Positions 7,913-15,611 of a DNA stretch of 39,353 nucleotides are shown piece after piece; positions within the stretch are counted from its first letter, which is position 1; each line of letters begins with the position of its first letter. The DNA lies in assembly GCA_016278615.1 (NCBI GenBank), contig JADQBM010000012.1:29206-68558 (forward strand), read 5' to 3'. The notes under the pieces were generated by a model. It saw nothing but the letters and a program-made list of their open reading frames with translations, did no database searches and was not told the origin of the DNA. This DNA is from Clostridia bacterium. GTDB taxonomy: Bacteria > Bacillota > Clostridia > Peptostreptococcales > JAAYPU01. The position numbers and the translations under genes are program-made.

Positions 7913-9055
7913 TCAATTTTTTCCTTCCAACACCGATTGAGTTTCTTTAAGCAACTCAATAATAGGAAGCTGCTGGGGACAATGCTCTTGACATTGGCCA
8001 CACTCTATACAGGCAGAAGCCCGTTGCTTTGGTTGGACAAAGGTATTAAAATCTTTTAGAGTAAGATCATTTGTATCGTAAAGGAACATATCATTATAAT
8101 AAGCAAATATTTTAGGTATATTCACTTTGGAAGGGCAAGGCATACAATAGCTGCATTCGCTGCAATTTACCTTGATTAAATTCCCATAAGTCTCTTTAAC
8201 TTTTTTGATTAAATCAACTTCTTCTGGGCTCATGGTATCAGGTTTTGCCTGACTTAGAGTTTCTATGTTTTCTTTCACCTGTTCCATTGTAGTCATACCG
8301 CTCAAAATAACTTTAACGGATGAAAAATTGGCGAGCCATTTTAGCGCCCATTCAGCGGGTTTTCGTTTTACTTTATAAGTATCCCAAACCTCTTGAACTT
8401 GTTTTGGTGGAGCAATGGCCAAACGACTCCCTTTCAATGGCTCCATGATGATCACAGGGAGTTCTTTGGAAGCAGCATATTTTAGCCCTTCAAGTCCTGC
8501 TTGATACTCTGTATCCATATAATTAAGTTGTATCTGACAGAAATCCCATGGATAAACATCCACTATTTCTTTGAAGAATTCTTCTGAATCATGGAAAGAA
8601 AAACCAATATGTTTTATTTTCCCTTCGGCCTTCTTCTTTTCTAAAAATTCGAGTATATGATACTTATTAGCGATTTTCCATATAGCCTCTGTAATATTGT
8701 GAACCAAATAAAAATCAATACAGTCTACTTCAAGTCGAGCAAGTTGGTTTTCGAATATTTGATGGGCCTCTTCCTCGGATTTTGCCATCCAAACAGGCAT
8801 TTTATCTGCAATAAATACTTTTTCTCGGTAACCATCTTTTAAGGCTTTTCCTACCACCACTTCGCTATTTCCGTCGTGATACATATAAGCTGTATCAATA
8901 TAATTAACGCCATTGTCAATAGCATAGCGAATCATTTTAATGGCTTCATCTTCATTTATTTCCCTTAAATTTCCATTTATAATAGGCAACCGCATGGTAC
9001 CAAAACCCAATAGAGATGCGTTAACGCCTATTTTTTCAAATTGACGATATTCCAT
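7913..9055 (-). CDS. Aldo/keto reductase with C-terminal Fe-S cluster domain
   Basis: This is a 380-residue oxidoreductase of the anaerobic aldo/keto reductase type that carries a ferredoxin-like tail. The AKR tetrad is visible as Asp54, Tyr59, Lys85 and His119, in YIDTAYMYHDGNSE, ADKMP and DFYLVHN. The C-terminal cysteines are Cys298, 301, 304, 307 and Cys349, 352, 355, 359; the second set is a standard CxxCxxCxxxCP motif, and the first has unusual equal spacing. It probably reduces a carbonyl compound using NAD(P)H or ferredoxin; the substrate is not evident. The ATG is preceded by AAGGAGG on the minus strand. It stands alone and converges with the pyrimidine operon. Confidence 0.9.
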   Translation of the reverse strand: MEYRQFEKIGVNASLLGFGTMRLPIINGNLREINEDEAIKMIRYAIDNGVNYIDTAYMYHDGNSEVVVGKALKDGYREKVFIADKMPVWMAKSEEEAHQIFENQLARLEVDCIDFYLVHNITEAIWKIANKYHILEFLEKKKAEGKIKHIGFSFHDSEEFFKEIVDVYPWDFCQIQLNYMDTEYQAGLEGLKYAASKELPVIIMEPLKGSRLAIAPPKQVQEVWDTYKVKRKPAEWALKWLANFSSVKVILSGMTTMEQVKENIETLSQAKPDTMSPEEVDLIKKVKETYGNLIKVNCSECSYCMPCPSKVNIPKIFAYYNDMFLYDTNDLTLKDFNTFVQPKQRASACIECGQCQEHCPQQLPIIELLKETQSVLEGKN

Positions 9056-9159
9056 AATGTCCTCCTTAGCTTATTAAATTAGAATTAATTGAACTTAATG
9101 TTAATCTTATCCATTGGGTAAATGATATCTAAGACCTTTATAAATGTCAAGGATGGTAT

Positions 9160-9224
9160 GTAGGGGCTGGCCTCGCGCCAGCCCGCAACCAAAAACATGT
9201 AGGGGCTGGCCTTGCGCCTGCCCG
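9160..9224. repeat. GC-rich palindromic repeat, two tandem copies
   Basis: The copies at 9160-9186 and 9199-9224 share the frame GTAGGGGCTGGC...GCCCG. The first can fold as GGCTGGC with GCCAGCC. Further copies are at 9324-9350 (GGGTGGG/CCCGCCC) and 13077-13104 (GGACAGG/CCTGTCC). The arms differ between copies but stay complementary, so structure is conserved. GC content is far above the surroundings. Confidence 0.8.
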
Positions 9225-9258
9225 GACAAGATATAGGTGACGGGGAACGGAGTAGCGG

Positions 9259-9322
9259 TAACAGATAACAGATAATAGATAACAGATAAGAGTTGAGGTT
9301 GATTTTGTTCCAAAATCTTCAT
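9259..9322. repeat. Heptamer array with conserved hairpin (solo element end)
   Basis: About four AACAGAT/AATAGAT units (9259-9290) are followed by GAGTTGAGGTT and the hairpin GATTTTG-TTC-CAAAATC (9301-9317), then TTCAT. It has the same order and orientation as the left end of the cassette at 33082-33654, but no four-helix-bundle gene follows. Confidence 0.8.
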
Positions 9323-9350
9323 AGTAGGGGTGGGTCCCTGTGCCCGCCCG

Positions 9351-9525
9351 TAAAAGGTAAGTGTAAGTACAAGAGTCATTTAAGATTCAAGATTGAAAGG
9401 AGAAATTTGGTTTTTCCAAATTTCCTCGATAATTCTTCATTATTCATTATTAATTCTTAATTAAACCCCAACTCCAACTTACCCTACTCCGAAGGAGTCT
9501 ACTTAAACTTAAACTTCAACTTTGC
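9351..9525. repeat. Nested inverted arrays
   Basis: The outer pair is AAGTGT/AAGTAC-type units at 9355-9375 and the complementary ACTTAAACTTAAACTT at 9501-9516. The inner pair is AAGATTC heptamers at 9382-9397 and ATTCTTC/ATTATTC heptamers at 9431-9463. The inner pair encloses a hairpin, AAATTTGG (9403-9410) with CCAAATTT (9416-9423). The outer pair resembles the empty pair at 957-1100. Confidence 0.75.
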
Positions 9526-9641
9526 AATCCCTGTAGTAAAACGTTCAACAAAAGAAGTATGTTTTCGACAAAACAAGTCAGAGAAAAAAGAAAATAGGGG
9601 GAGTATAATGTAAAAGTAATGTGTTTGAAAGGGGGTTATGT

Positions 9642-11063
9642 ATGCAAACCGAGAAAATCCTCAAAATGGAGACAAGAATACTTTTTTATGGAGTATCATT
9701 GTTTGTTATCATTTTAGGTTTTTCTAATCTTTTGGTAAATAAAGAAATTTTATATGTCTCAAAAAGCCTACGGTCCTTGTGCATGGCAATGTTTTTTCTA
9801 CTGGAAAATTCCATAGGAATGGTGACAACAATCTCGATAATTGTAGTTTTAGGGTGGAGACTTAAAAAACTACTTACAAGAAAAAATGAGAAGGGTATTG
9901 TATTTTTAAAAGAACATATCTACAGACAGTACTTTGATACAATTTCCGATGGCATCATAGCTTTTTCTCCTGACAAAGTAATCTTAATGAACGCAAATGG
10001 CAAACAGGTGATAGAAGATAATATGTTATTAAGTGATGATGCGTGTTCAATTCAAAACAATAAGAATTTTAAAGAATTGATGAATATGGTTTTCGAGAGC
10101 ACTGAATCTCTTGATATTTCAAGCTATAAAATAGTAAACAGTAAAAAAGAGGAACATTACTACCATGTCAAAACCTTTACCGATTACTATGAAAATAAGC
10201 GAATAGGTTTTGTTATTCTTAAGGAGATTGAGCATCCGGATAATACACAAATCATCACGGAATATACTGAAAGCATGAACTTGGACAACACTAAATTTGA
10301 GATATTAAATAAGATTTCCCACGAATTAAGAACGCCGATAAATATATTGCAGGGAGTACTATACAATAGCATAAATACTGTGGAGGAAATTCAAGACGGG
10401 ATTATAAAAGAAAAGCTCATGAGAGATATCTCTATATACGATAGAAATATCAGAAGAATATTAAAGCTTTCAAATAGCTTTATTGGTTTAATGGAGATGA
10501 GTACATCTGTTAATTCTTTGTATTTTCAAAATTGTGACATTATAAACATCATAAAAAGCTTATCTGAAGCATCTAAGGAATATGCCATAAAGAAAAGTCG
10601 AAAAATAGAATTTATTTCTGAAGCTGAAGAGTTATTTTGTGCTGTAGATGTAGACAAGTTTGAAAAAATGGTCCTTAACTTGTTATCTAATGCTATTAAA
10701 TTTAGCACAGTAAACAGTAAAATACGAATTAAAGTAGTGGAAAAAGATAGAGAACTTAAAATTGATGTATGTAGTACAGGTGAGATCATTGAAGAAGAAC
10801 AATTGGAAAATATTTTTAAACTTTTCAATCAAGGAGAACACCTTTTGACACGCTCTAATGAAGGGCTTGGATTAGGACTTCGTTTCGTTAAGCAGTATGC
10901 TGAGATGCATGGAGGCAAGGTTGAGGTTAAAACATTAGATAGGGAGACCAAGTTTTCTGTTAGGATACCTATCCGCATTTACGATAATTTACAACAAGTT
11001 GATTCTGCTATTGAAGCTGAAATTTGCAAACAAAAAGTAATGGTTGAGTTTTCAGATATTTAA
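9642..11063 (+). CDS. Membrane-bound sensor histidine kinase (orphan)
   Basis: This is a 473-residue signal-transducing kinase. Two transmembrane segments (about 13-33 and 46-72) with a very short outer loop are followed by a PAS-like domain (about 94-195). The dimerisation/phosphoacceptor motif KISHELRTPINIL has His227. The ATPase domain has an N box (NLLSNAIKFS, Asn350), a weak G1 box (DVCSTG rather than DxGxG) and a clear G2 box (GLGLGLRF, 408-415). ATG 9642 is chosen over GTG 9621 because GGGGG lies 6 nt before it. No response regulator is adjacent, and a terminator follows at 11073. The short extracytoplasmic loop suggests sensing in the membrane or the cytoplasmic PAS domain. Confidence 0.9.
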   Translation: MQTEKILKMETRILFYGVSLFVIILGFSNLLVNKEILYVSKSLRSLCMAMFFLLENSIGMVTTISIIVVLGWRLKKLLTRKNEKGIVFLKEHIYRQYFDTISDGIIAFSPDKVILMNANGKQVIEDNMLLSDDACSIQNNKNFKELMNMVFESTESLDISSYKIVNSKKEEHYYHVKTFTDYYENKRIGFVILKEIEHPDNTQIITEYTESMNLDNTKFEILNKISHELRTPINILQGVLYNSINTVEEIQDGIIKEKLMRDISIYDRNIRRILKLSNSFIGLMEMSTSVNSLYFQNCDIINIIKSLSEASKEYAIKKSRKIEFISEAEELFCAVDVDKFEKMVLNLLSNAIKFSTVNSKIRIKVVEKDRELKIDVCSTGEIIEEEQLENIFKLFNQGEHLLTRSNEGLGLGLRFVKQYAEMHGGKVEVKTLDRETKFSVRIPIRIYDNLQQVDSAIEAEICKQKVMVEFSDI

Positions 11064-11072
11064 TTGTACACA

Positions 11073-11097
11073 AAAGGGCAGGGATACTGCCCTTTGT
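11073..11097 (+). terminator. Terminator after the sensor kinase gene
   Basis: Perfect 9-bp arms AAAGGGCAG (11073-11081) and CTGCCCTTT (11087-11095) surround a 5-nt loop. They begin 9 nt after the kinase stop codon. The following U-run is short. Confidence 0.75.
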
Positions 11098-11251
11098 TAT
11101 ATAATAGGAAATATCGATTTCTATTATATAAAAAAGAGGGGAGTGCAGAGGGGAATCCCCTTTGTCGGTAAAGGAGGGTGCTCAGACTGTGATAGCAGTC
11201 GACGAAGGGAACCATAGGGTTCCATAGCGGAGTGGCGAAGCCACTTTTTTT
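11097..11251 (+). ncRNA. Highly structured leader or repeat upstream of crt, ending in a terminator
   Basis: Successive hairpins are packed here. An AT-rich stem is at 11097-11112/11117-11131, followed by AGGGG..CCCCT near 11137-11151, GACTG..CAGTC near 11185-11200, and GGAACC..GGTTCC near 11208-11222. A final AGTGGC-GAA-GCCACT at 11231-11245 is followed by seven T residues. The last is a textbook intrinsic terminator, and crt starts 80 nt later. This fits a cis-acting attenuator or a small RNA. It matches no riboswitch class I can name, and a structured dispersed repeat is an equally open explanation. Confidence 0.45.
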
Positions 11252-11330
11252 ATATTGGAAGATAATTAGAGGACAAAGTGGCATGAGAATTGCATTTAAA
11301 ATAACAAAGAGAAATAATGGAGGTGTTTTC

Positions 11331-12107
11331 ATGTATCGTAATATTTTACTTGAACAAGATGGCAAAATAGGAATCCTTAAGATTAATAGACCGGAAGCCT
11401 TAAATGCTCTGAATAATGATGTGCTTTTGGATCTAAACAAAGCGGTGGACGATATAGCAGCAAACGATTCCATTGAAGTATTAATTATTACCGGAGAAGG
11501 TAAAGCTTTTGTGGCAGGTGCAGACATTCTTCAAATGAAGGATTTGGATGCTGAATCCGGAAGAAAATTTGGAAATCTGGGGCAGGAAGTGTTCAGAAAA
11601 ATTGAAAAGCTGGAGAAACCAAGTATTGCAGCGGTAAACGGGTTTGCATTAGGTGGAGGATGTGAACTTGCTATGTGTTGCGATATTAGAATTGCAAGTG
11701 AAAAGGCAAAGTTTGGCCAGCCAGAAGTAGGACTCGGCATTATTCCCGGGTTTTCTGGTACTCAAAGACTCTCAAGACTTGTTGGAATTTCAAAGGCAAA
11801 GGAGCTAATCCTAACAGGAGATTACATAAGTGCACAGGAAGCTGAACACATTTGTCTTGTAAATAAGACGGTTGCCCCTGAAGTTTTAATGGAAGAAGCA
11901 AAAAAATTAGCAAAGAAGATTCTTAAAAATTCTCCATTAGCTGTAAAATATGCGAATATAGCCATTAAACATGGATATGAAACGGATATTGAAACAGGTA
12001 TTCGTATTGAGTCTGATCTTTTTGGCATGTGTTTTGCTACTAAAGATCAGAAAGAAGGCATGACTGCTTTTGTTGAAAAGAGAAAACCCGATTTTTCGGG
12101 AAAATAA
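11331..12107 (+). CDS. crt: Crotonase / 3-hydroxybutyryl-CoA dehydratase (enoyl-CoA hydratase)
   Basis: This enzyme interconverts 3-hydroxybutyryl-CoA and crotonyl-CoA in butyrate-type fermentation or CoA-ester metabolism. The 258-residue length is standard for the crotonase family. The oxyanion-hole and catalytic segments are visible: AFVAGADI (59-66), [15 protein letters not shown] with Glu112, and [20 protein letters not shown] with Glu132. The ATG at 11331 follows GGAGGTG by 5 nt; longer in-frame starts would run into the structured leader. It is followed after 26 nt by hbd, the enzyme for the next step. The usual companions bcd, etfA, etfB and thl are absent from this window. Confidence 0.92.
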   Translation: MYRNILLEQDGKIGILKINRPEALNALNNDVLLDLNKAVDDIAANDSIEVLIITGEGKAFVAGADILQMKDLDAESGRKFGNLGQEVFRKIEKLEKPSIAAVNGFALGGGCELAMCCDIRIASEKAKFGQPEVGLGIIPGFSGTQRLSRLVGISKAKELILTGDYISAQEAEHICLVNKTVAPEVLMEEAKKLAKKILKNSPLAVKYANIAIKHGYETDIETGIRIESDLFGMCFATKDQKEGMTAFVEKRKPDFSGK

Positions 12108-12133
12108 TTCTAAGTTTAATAGGAGGTAATATA

Positions 12134-12985
12134 ATGAAGAAAATTGGTGTTCTAGGAACCGGTACAATGGGTGCAGGCATTGTGCAAGTTCTTGCTCAGT
12201 GTGGTTATGAAGTTGTTATTAGAAGCAGAAGGCAAACTTCTGTAGATAAAGGATTGGCGACTATCAATAAAAATTTAGACAGAATGGTTCAAAAGGAAAA
12301 AATAACAGCAGAAGATAAAGAACAGATTTTGACACGCATCTCAGGTTCAACAGATATTGCTATTGTTAAAGATGCAGATTTAATCATAGAGGCAGCGACA
12401 GAGGATTTAGAAGCAAAAAAGGCGTTGTTTAAGGAATTAGACGAACTATGTAAAGAGGATACGATTATTGCTACTAATACATCTTCTCTTTCCATCACAG
12501 AAATTGCTACAGCAACCAATCGACCGGGCAAAATTATTGGAATGCACTTTTTCAATCCAGTACCTATGATGAAACTGGTTGAAATCATTAAAGGCATTGC
12601 AACATCAGATGAAACAAAGAATACCATTTTAGATTTAACAAAAGCTTTAGGAAAAACAGCAGTTGAAGTTGAAGAAGCACCTGGTTTCGTAGTTAATAGA
12701 ATATTAATTCCAATGGTAAATGAAGCCGCTGGAATTCTTGCAGATGGCGTTGCCAAACGTGAAGATATAGATCAAGCCATGATGCTGGGTGCAAATCACC
12801 CTATAGGACCTTTGGCGCTAGGGGACTTGGTTGGATTAGATGTGTGCTTGGCAATCATGGAAGTATTATATGCCGAGTTCGGTGATTCAAAATACAGACC
12901 CCACCCACTTCTGAAAAAAATGGTTAGAGCCAATAAATTAGGCAGAAAAACAGGCATCGGATTCTACGACTACACTAAGAAATAA
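12134..12985 (+). CDS. hbd: 3-hydroxybutyryl-CoA dehydrogenase
   Basis: This is an NAD(P)-dependent oxidoreductase that interconverts acetoacetyl-CoA and 3-hydroxybutyryl-CoA. Its 283 residues match clostridial Hbd. The Rossmann motif [12 protein letters not shown] is at 5-16, and [13 protein letters not shown] contains Ser117. The catalytic dyad lies in [17 protein letters not shown], with His138 and Glu150. The C-terminal dimerisation domain starts near [15 protein letters not shown]. The start follows AGGAGGT. It forms a two-gene operon with crt and is closed by a strong terminator at 12990. Confidence 0.95.
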   Translation: MKKIGVLGTGTMGAGIVQVLAQCGYEVVIRSRRQTSVDKGLATINKNLDRMVQKEKITAEDKEQILTRISGSTDIAIVKDADLIIEAATEDLEAKKALFKELDELCKEDTIIATNTSSLSITEIATATNRPGKIIGMHFFNPVPMMKLVEIIKGIATSDETKNTILDLTKALGKTAVEVEEAPGFVVNRILIPMVNEAAGILADGVAKREDIDQAMMLGANHPIGPLALGDLVGLDVCLAIMEVLYAEFGDSKYRPHPLLKKMVRANKLGRKTGIGFYDYTKK

Positions 12986-12989
12986 AACT

Positions 12990-13012
12990 AAAGAGGCGCT
13001 AAGCGCCTCTTT
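12990..13012 (+). terminator. Terminator after hbd
   Basis: Perfect 10-bp arms AAAGAGGCGC (12990-12999) and GCGCCTCTTT (13003-13012) enclose a 3-nt loop, starting 5 nt after the stop codon. Confidence 0.9.
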
Positions 13013-13289
13013 GATTTAAGATTTAAGATTTAAGGAGAGATTTTACATATTATATGTAAAATCTTTTTCTAATTTTGTAGGGACAGGTCCCTGTGCCTGT
13101 CCGCACAGTTTCTACGCTTTCCGCATAAACGAAGATTTTGAGCAACAAAATCCACCATAATTCATAACTCTTAATTCTTAATTTATAATTCATAACTCTT
13201 AATTCTTAATTCTTAATTTGAGAACGAGCATCGTTCTCACCGGAACTTTTAATAATAATAATCGTCAAATATTCATGATTATTATTATT
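13013..13289. repeat. Intergenic repeat mosaic upstream of the LCP gene
   Basis: In order: GATTTAA heptamers (about 13013-13033); a perfect 12-bp hairpin AGATTTTACATA-TTA-TATGTAAAATCT beginning near 13038; a GC-rich palindromic repeat (13077-13104); the conserved hairpin GATTTTG (13134-13140) with CAAAATC (13146-13152); and a long CTTAATT heptamer array (13158-13219). The outer arrays are roughly inverted copies of each other, so this looks like a gene-less element. GAGAACGA-GCA-TCGTTCTC (13220-13238) and a 13-bp stem (13251-13263/13277-13289) follow. No gene is seen from 12986 to 13429. Confidence 0.75.
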
Positions 13290-13296
13290 TTTTACT
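13251..13296 (+). terminator. AT-only hairpin with U-tract
   Basis: AATAATAATAATC (13251-13263) pairs with GATTATTATTATT (13277-13289), followed by TTTTT. It could stop readthrough from the repeat region into the LCP gene. Confidence 0.5.
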
Positions 13297-13429
13297 TTTC
13301 TTTAATATAAATATACTGTAAAATATTTTAATGACATGATTTTCCTAACTCAAAAGAAGATAAAAGATATTTTGCATAATTGTTTTGTGATAAAATAGAG
13401 AAAGAACTTAAGAACGGAAGGGACTAATA

Positions 13430-14407
13430 ATGAAAATATTTATTAAATATTTTGTTGTAACTTTTTTAATATTTACGTTTATATTTACAGGGAGCATGCT
13501 TGCATACGACCAAATTTTTGAACCTAAAGCACCTGGTTTGGATGAGGGAGACTTGATTACTGATAATCCTCTTGATTTGGAAGATATGGATGTAAACTCA
13601 TTTGATTATATGTTTAAAGCCAGTAACCGAATTAATGTTCTTCTTTTAGGGATGGAAGGACCTCGTACGGATACCATTATGATTGCCAGTTTTGATCCAG
13701 ACATAAAAAAGGTAGATATCATTTCTGTTCCTCGGGATACTTATTATCCCAGAGAGGGATACAATAGTCCTGATAAGAAAAAGATGAATGCGGTTTATTT
13801 TGATGAAGGCGTCGAAGGAGTTGCAGTTGCAATAAGTGATATTCTTTTAGGGATGCCCATTGATTACTATATTAGGGTTAAGTATGATGGTGTGGAAAAG
13901 GTTGTTGATTCACTTGGAGGCGTTCCAGTCTATGTGCCTTTGAACATGAGATATGATGACCCCTATGACAGTCCCCCTCTTCAAATAAGATTGGAAAAGG
14001 GAAACAAAGTACTTACAGGAAAGCAAGCTGTTCAATTTTTAAGATTCAGAAAAAATAATGATGGAACAGGGTATCCTGATGGTGATATCGGAAGAATAAA
14101 GACGCAGCAGGAGTTTATGAAGGCAGCCTTTAAAAAGACACTGAGTTATCGGCTTCCAATCGTTGCAAATACAGTTATGAAATATATTAAAACAGATATT
14201 CCATTAAGTGAAGTCGCAAAACTTGCAGCTTCAGCCGTTGGAATGAGTGCTGAGGATCTATCCACTTATTCCCTTCCAGGGGGCGCTTTTAATTCCCAAG
14301 GATTATCATACTATTTGGGAGATGTTGAAAAAACAGCAGAAATAATAGAAGGTATATATAAAGCTGGTCAGGAAGAGGATTCTCAAGAGGATGGCGAAGA
14401 AGAGTAA
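13430..14407 (+). CDS. LytR-CpsA-Psr (LCP) family protein
   Basis: LCP enzymes transfer undecaprenyl-linked glycopolymers to peptidoglycan on the outer face of the membrane. This 325-residue protein has one N-terminal membrane anchor (about 2-26), a short linker and an LCP domain (about 65-260). Conserved polar residues appear in RTDTIMIASFDP and SVPRDTYYP, and the core helix segment reads DYYIRVKYDGVEKVVDSLGGV. The tail is acidic (Glu/Asp rich). The start follows GGAAGGG. The downstream gene is an anchored protein 38 nt away, and the polysaccharide locus begins 2.7 kb downstream, so this is a plausible ligase for that polymer. Confidence 0.92.
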   Translation: MKIFIKYFVVTFLIFTFIFTGSMLAYDQIFEPKAPGLDEGDLITDNPLDLEDMDVNSFDYMFKASNRINVLLLGMEGPRTDTIMIASFDPDIKKVDIISVPRDTYYPREGYNSPDKKKMNAVYFDEGVEGVAVAISDILLGMPIDYYIRVKYDGVEKVVDSLGGVPVYVPLNMRYDDPYDSPPLQIRLEKGNKVLTGKQAVQFLRFRKNNDGTGYPDGDIGRIKTQQEFMKAAFKKTLSYRLPIVANTVMKYIKTDIPLSEVAKLAASAVGMSAEDLSTYSLPGGAFNSQGLSYYLGDVEKTAEIIEGIYKAGQEEDSQEDGEEE

Positions 14408-14445
14408 TAAGGATTTTGTCGGCCATTAAATAGGGAAGTGAAAAT

Positions 14446-15600
14446 ATGAGCTCAACAGTCTTAAAAGGAATTGGGATATTATTAGTTGGTCTAGTCGTTC
14501 TCTTAGGTGTTTACCTAGGCGTGTTTAATGGCGATGATAAAAAAGAAGACACAGAAATTATTATTGAGGAAGATGGGCAAACACAAAGCAATGAAAGCCC
14601 TCCAATAATGGTAGTGGATGATAAATTAAAAAGCAATATTATTACAGAAATCCTTAACTCAACTGATGAAATATATCTTGAGAGTTTGGTAGGTGCAGAC
14701 TACCTGGTGTATTTATCCAATGAGGACAAAGAAGGTATAGAAAGAATTCTATCTTCATTGGACATTGCCAACAAAGAGAAATCCCCTATTGATAGGAATT
14801 ATTTCTACTTTGCCCTTTACCTTCAGAGTAAAAACATCCATATATATTTTAATTCAGATAGCATCTTTATTGAAGATGACGAAGGGGCTTCTGGTTATCA
14901 TGTAGAGAGAAATGGATTAATAGAGCTTATTAATGAATTGGAAAATGCCTATTTAGATCAAATAAATGGGTACGTACAGGGGATTGCTCCTACAGGCGTT
15001 GTTATTGAAGCTGCAGATGACAATAAAAAGATTCATGCAGATGAAGAACTTATACAAGAAGTTAAAGAGCTGATACAACTCACTGAAATTATCGATAATT
15101 CTGATATGAAGCTAATATCCCCAGAATATCCACTGTATAAAGTGACCCTATTATCAGATTCCAGAAATGCAGTGTTAACTTTAATAGATGAGACAATTGT
15201 CAGTTTGAATATTATGGGGGAGACCTCATATTTTAAAAACGAACCTGAGTTGGTAAACTTAATAAAAGAACAATTTAAGGGAGAAGATGATAACGAGAAA
15301 TTATTGTTTAGTCCTTTATTTGAGTCTCACACAGTTGTTATAGATGACATGTCAGATGTGTATGATTTTGAAGATCCGTCCTACTACCGCTTAGAGCTTA
15401 TTAGAGCTCTTATGAAAGCGGACAAAGAACAGACCACAAGAAGCATTGGACCCCGCGAAGAAATACGAATGTCTTTAAGCTTCTTGCTTCAAGGGAAAGA
15501 ACTGGAAGTCCTTATATTTGATGATTATATACAGTATGATAAAAAAACATATAGAAGTCCTACAATTGCAGATAAGCTTTATAAAGTAATAAGTAACTAA
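14446..15600 (+). CDS. Membrane-anchored protein of unknown function
   Basis: I do not recognise this 384-residue protein. An N-terminal hydrophobic segment (about residues 4-25, GIGILLVGLVVLLGVYLGVF) would anchor it, with the remainder outside. A low-complexity acidic stretch (about 28-50) leads to a mixed alpha/beta region without cysteines or obvious catalytic motifs. There are possibly two or three similar 90-residue subdomains, each beginning with a strand and a turn such as DDKKIHADE or SDSRNAVLTLIDE. It is in the same orientation as the LCP gene with a 38-nt gap, so it may be cotranscribed and act in envelope assembly. Its stop lies 11 nt from the stop of the convergent gene. Confidence 0.75.
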   Translation: MSSTVLKGIGILLVGLVVLLGVYLGVFNGDDKKEDTEIIIEEDGQTQSNESPPIMVVDDKLKSNIITEILNSTDEIYLESLVGADYLVYLSNEDKEGIERILSSLDIANKEKSPIDRNYFYFALYLQSKNIHIYFNSDSIFIEDDEGASGYHVERNGLIELINELENAYLDQINGYVQGIAPTGVVIEAADDNKKIHADEELIQEVKELIQLTEIIDNSDMKLISPEYPLYKVTLLSDSRNAVLTLIDETIVSLNIMGETSYFKNEPELVNLIKEQFKGEDDNEKLLFSPLFESHTVVIDDMSDVYDFEDPSYYRLELIRALMKADKEQTTRSIGPREEIRMSLSFLLQGKELEVLIFDDYIQYDKKTYRSPTIADKLYKVISN

Positions 15601-15611
15601 ATCCACAACCT

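Larger units (their letters stand above)
9056..9620. repeat. Intergenic repeat mosaic
   Basis: No convincing gene lies in these 565 bases. In order they hold GC-rich palindromic repeats (9160-9186 and 9199-9224), an array of AACAGAT-type heptamers (9259-9290) abutting a GATTTTG-TTC-CAAAATC hairpin (9301-9317), a third GC-rich copy (9324-9350), and a nested set of inverted arrays (9351-9525). An open frame on the minus strand across the GC-rich copies is low-complexity and rejected. Promoter elements for the sensor kinase probably lie between 9530 and 9620; TATAAT is present at 9604-9609, but I see no clear -35. Confidence 0.8.

Noticed and set aside
9107-9379. Minus-strand open frame across the intergenic mosaic
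   Set aside because: It runs through GC-rich palindromes and heptamers; the translation is low-complexity with no ribosome binding site or family match.
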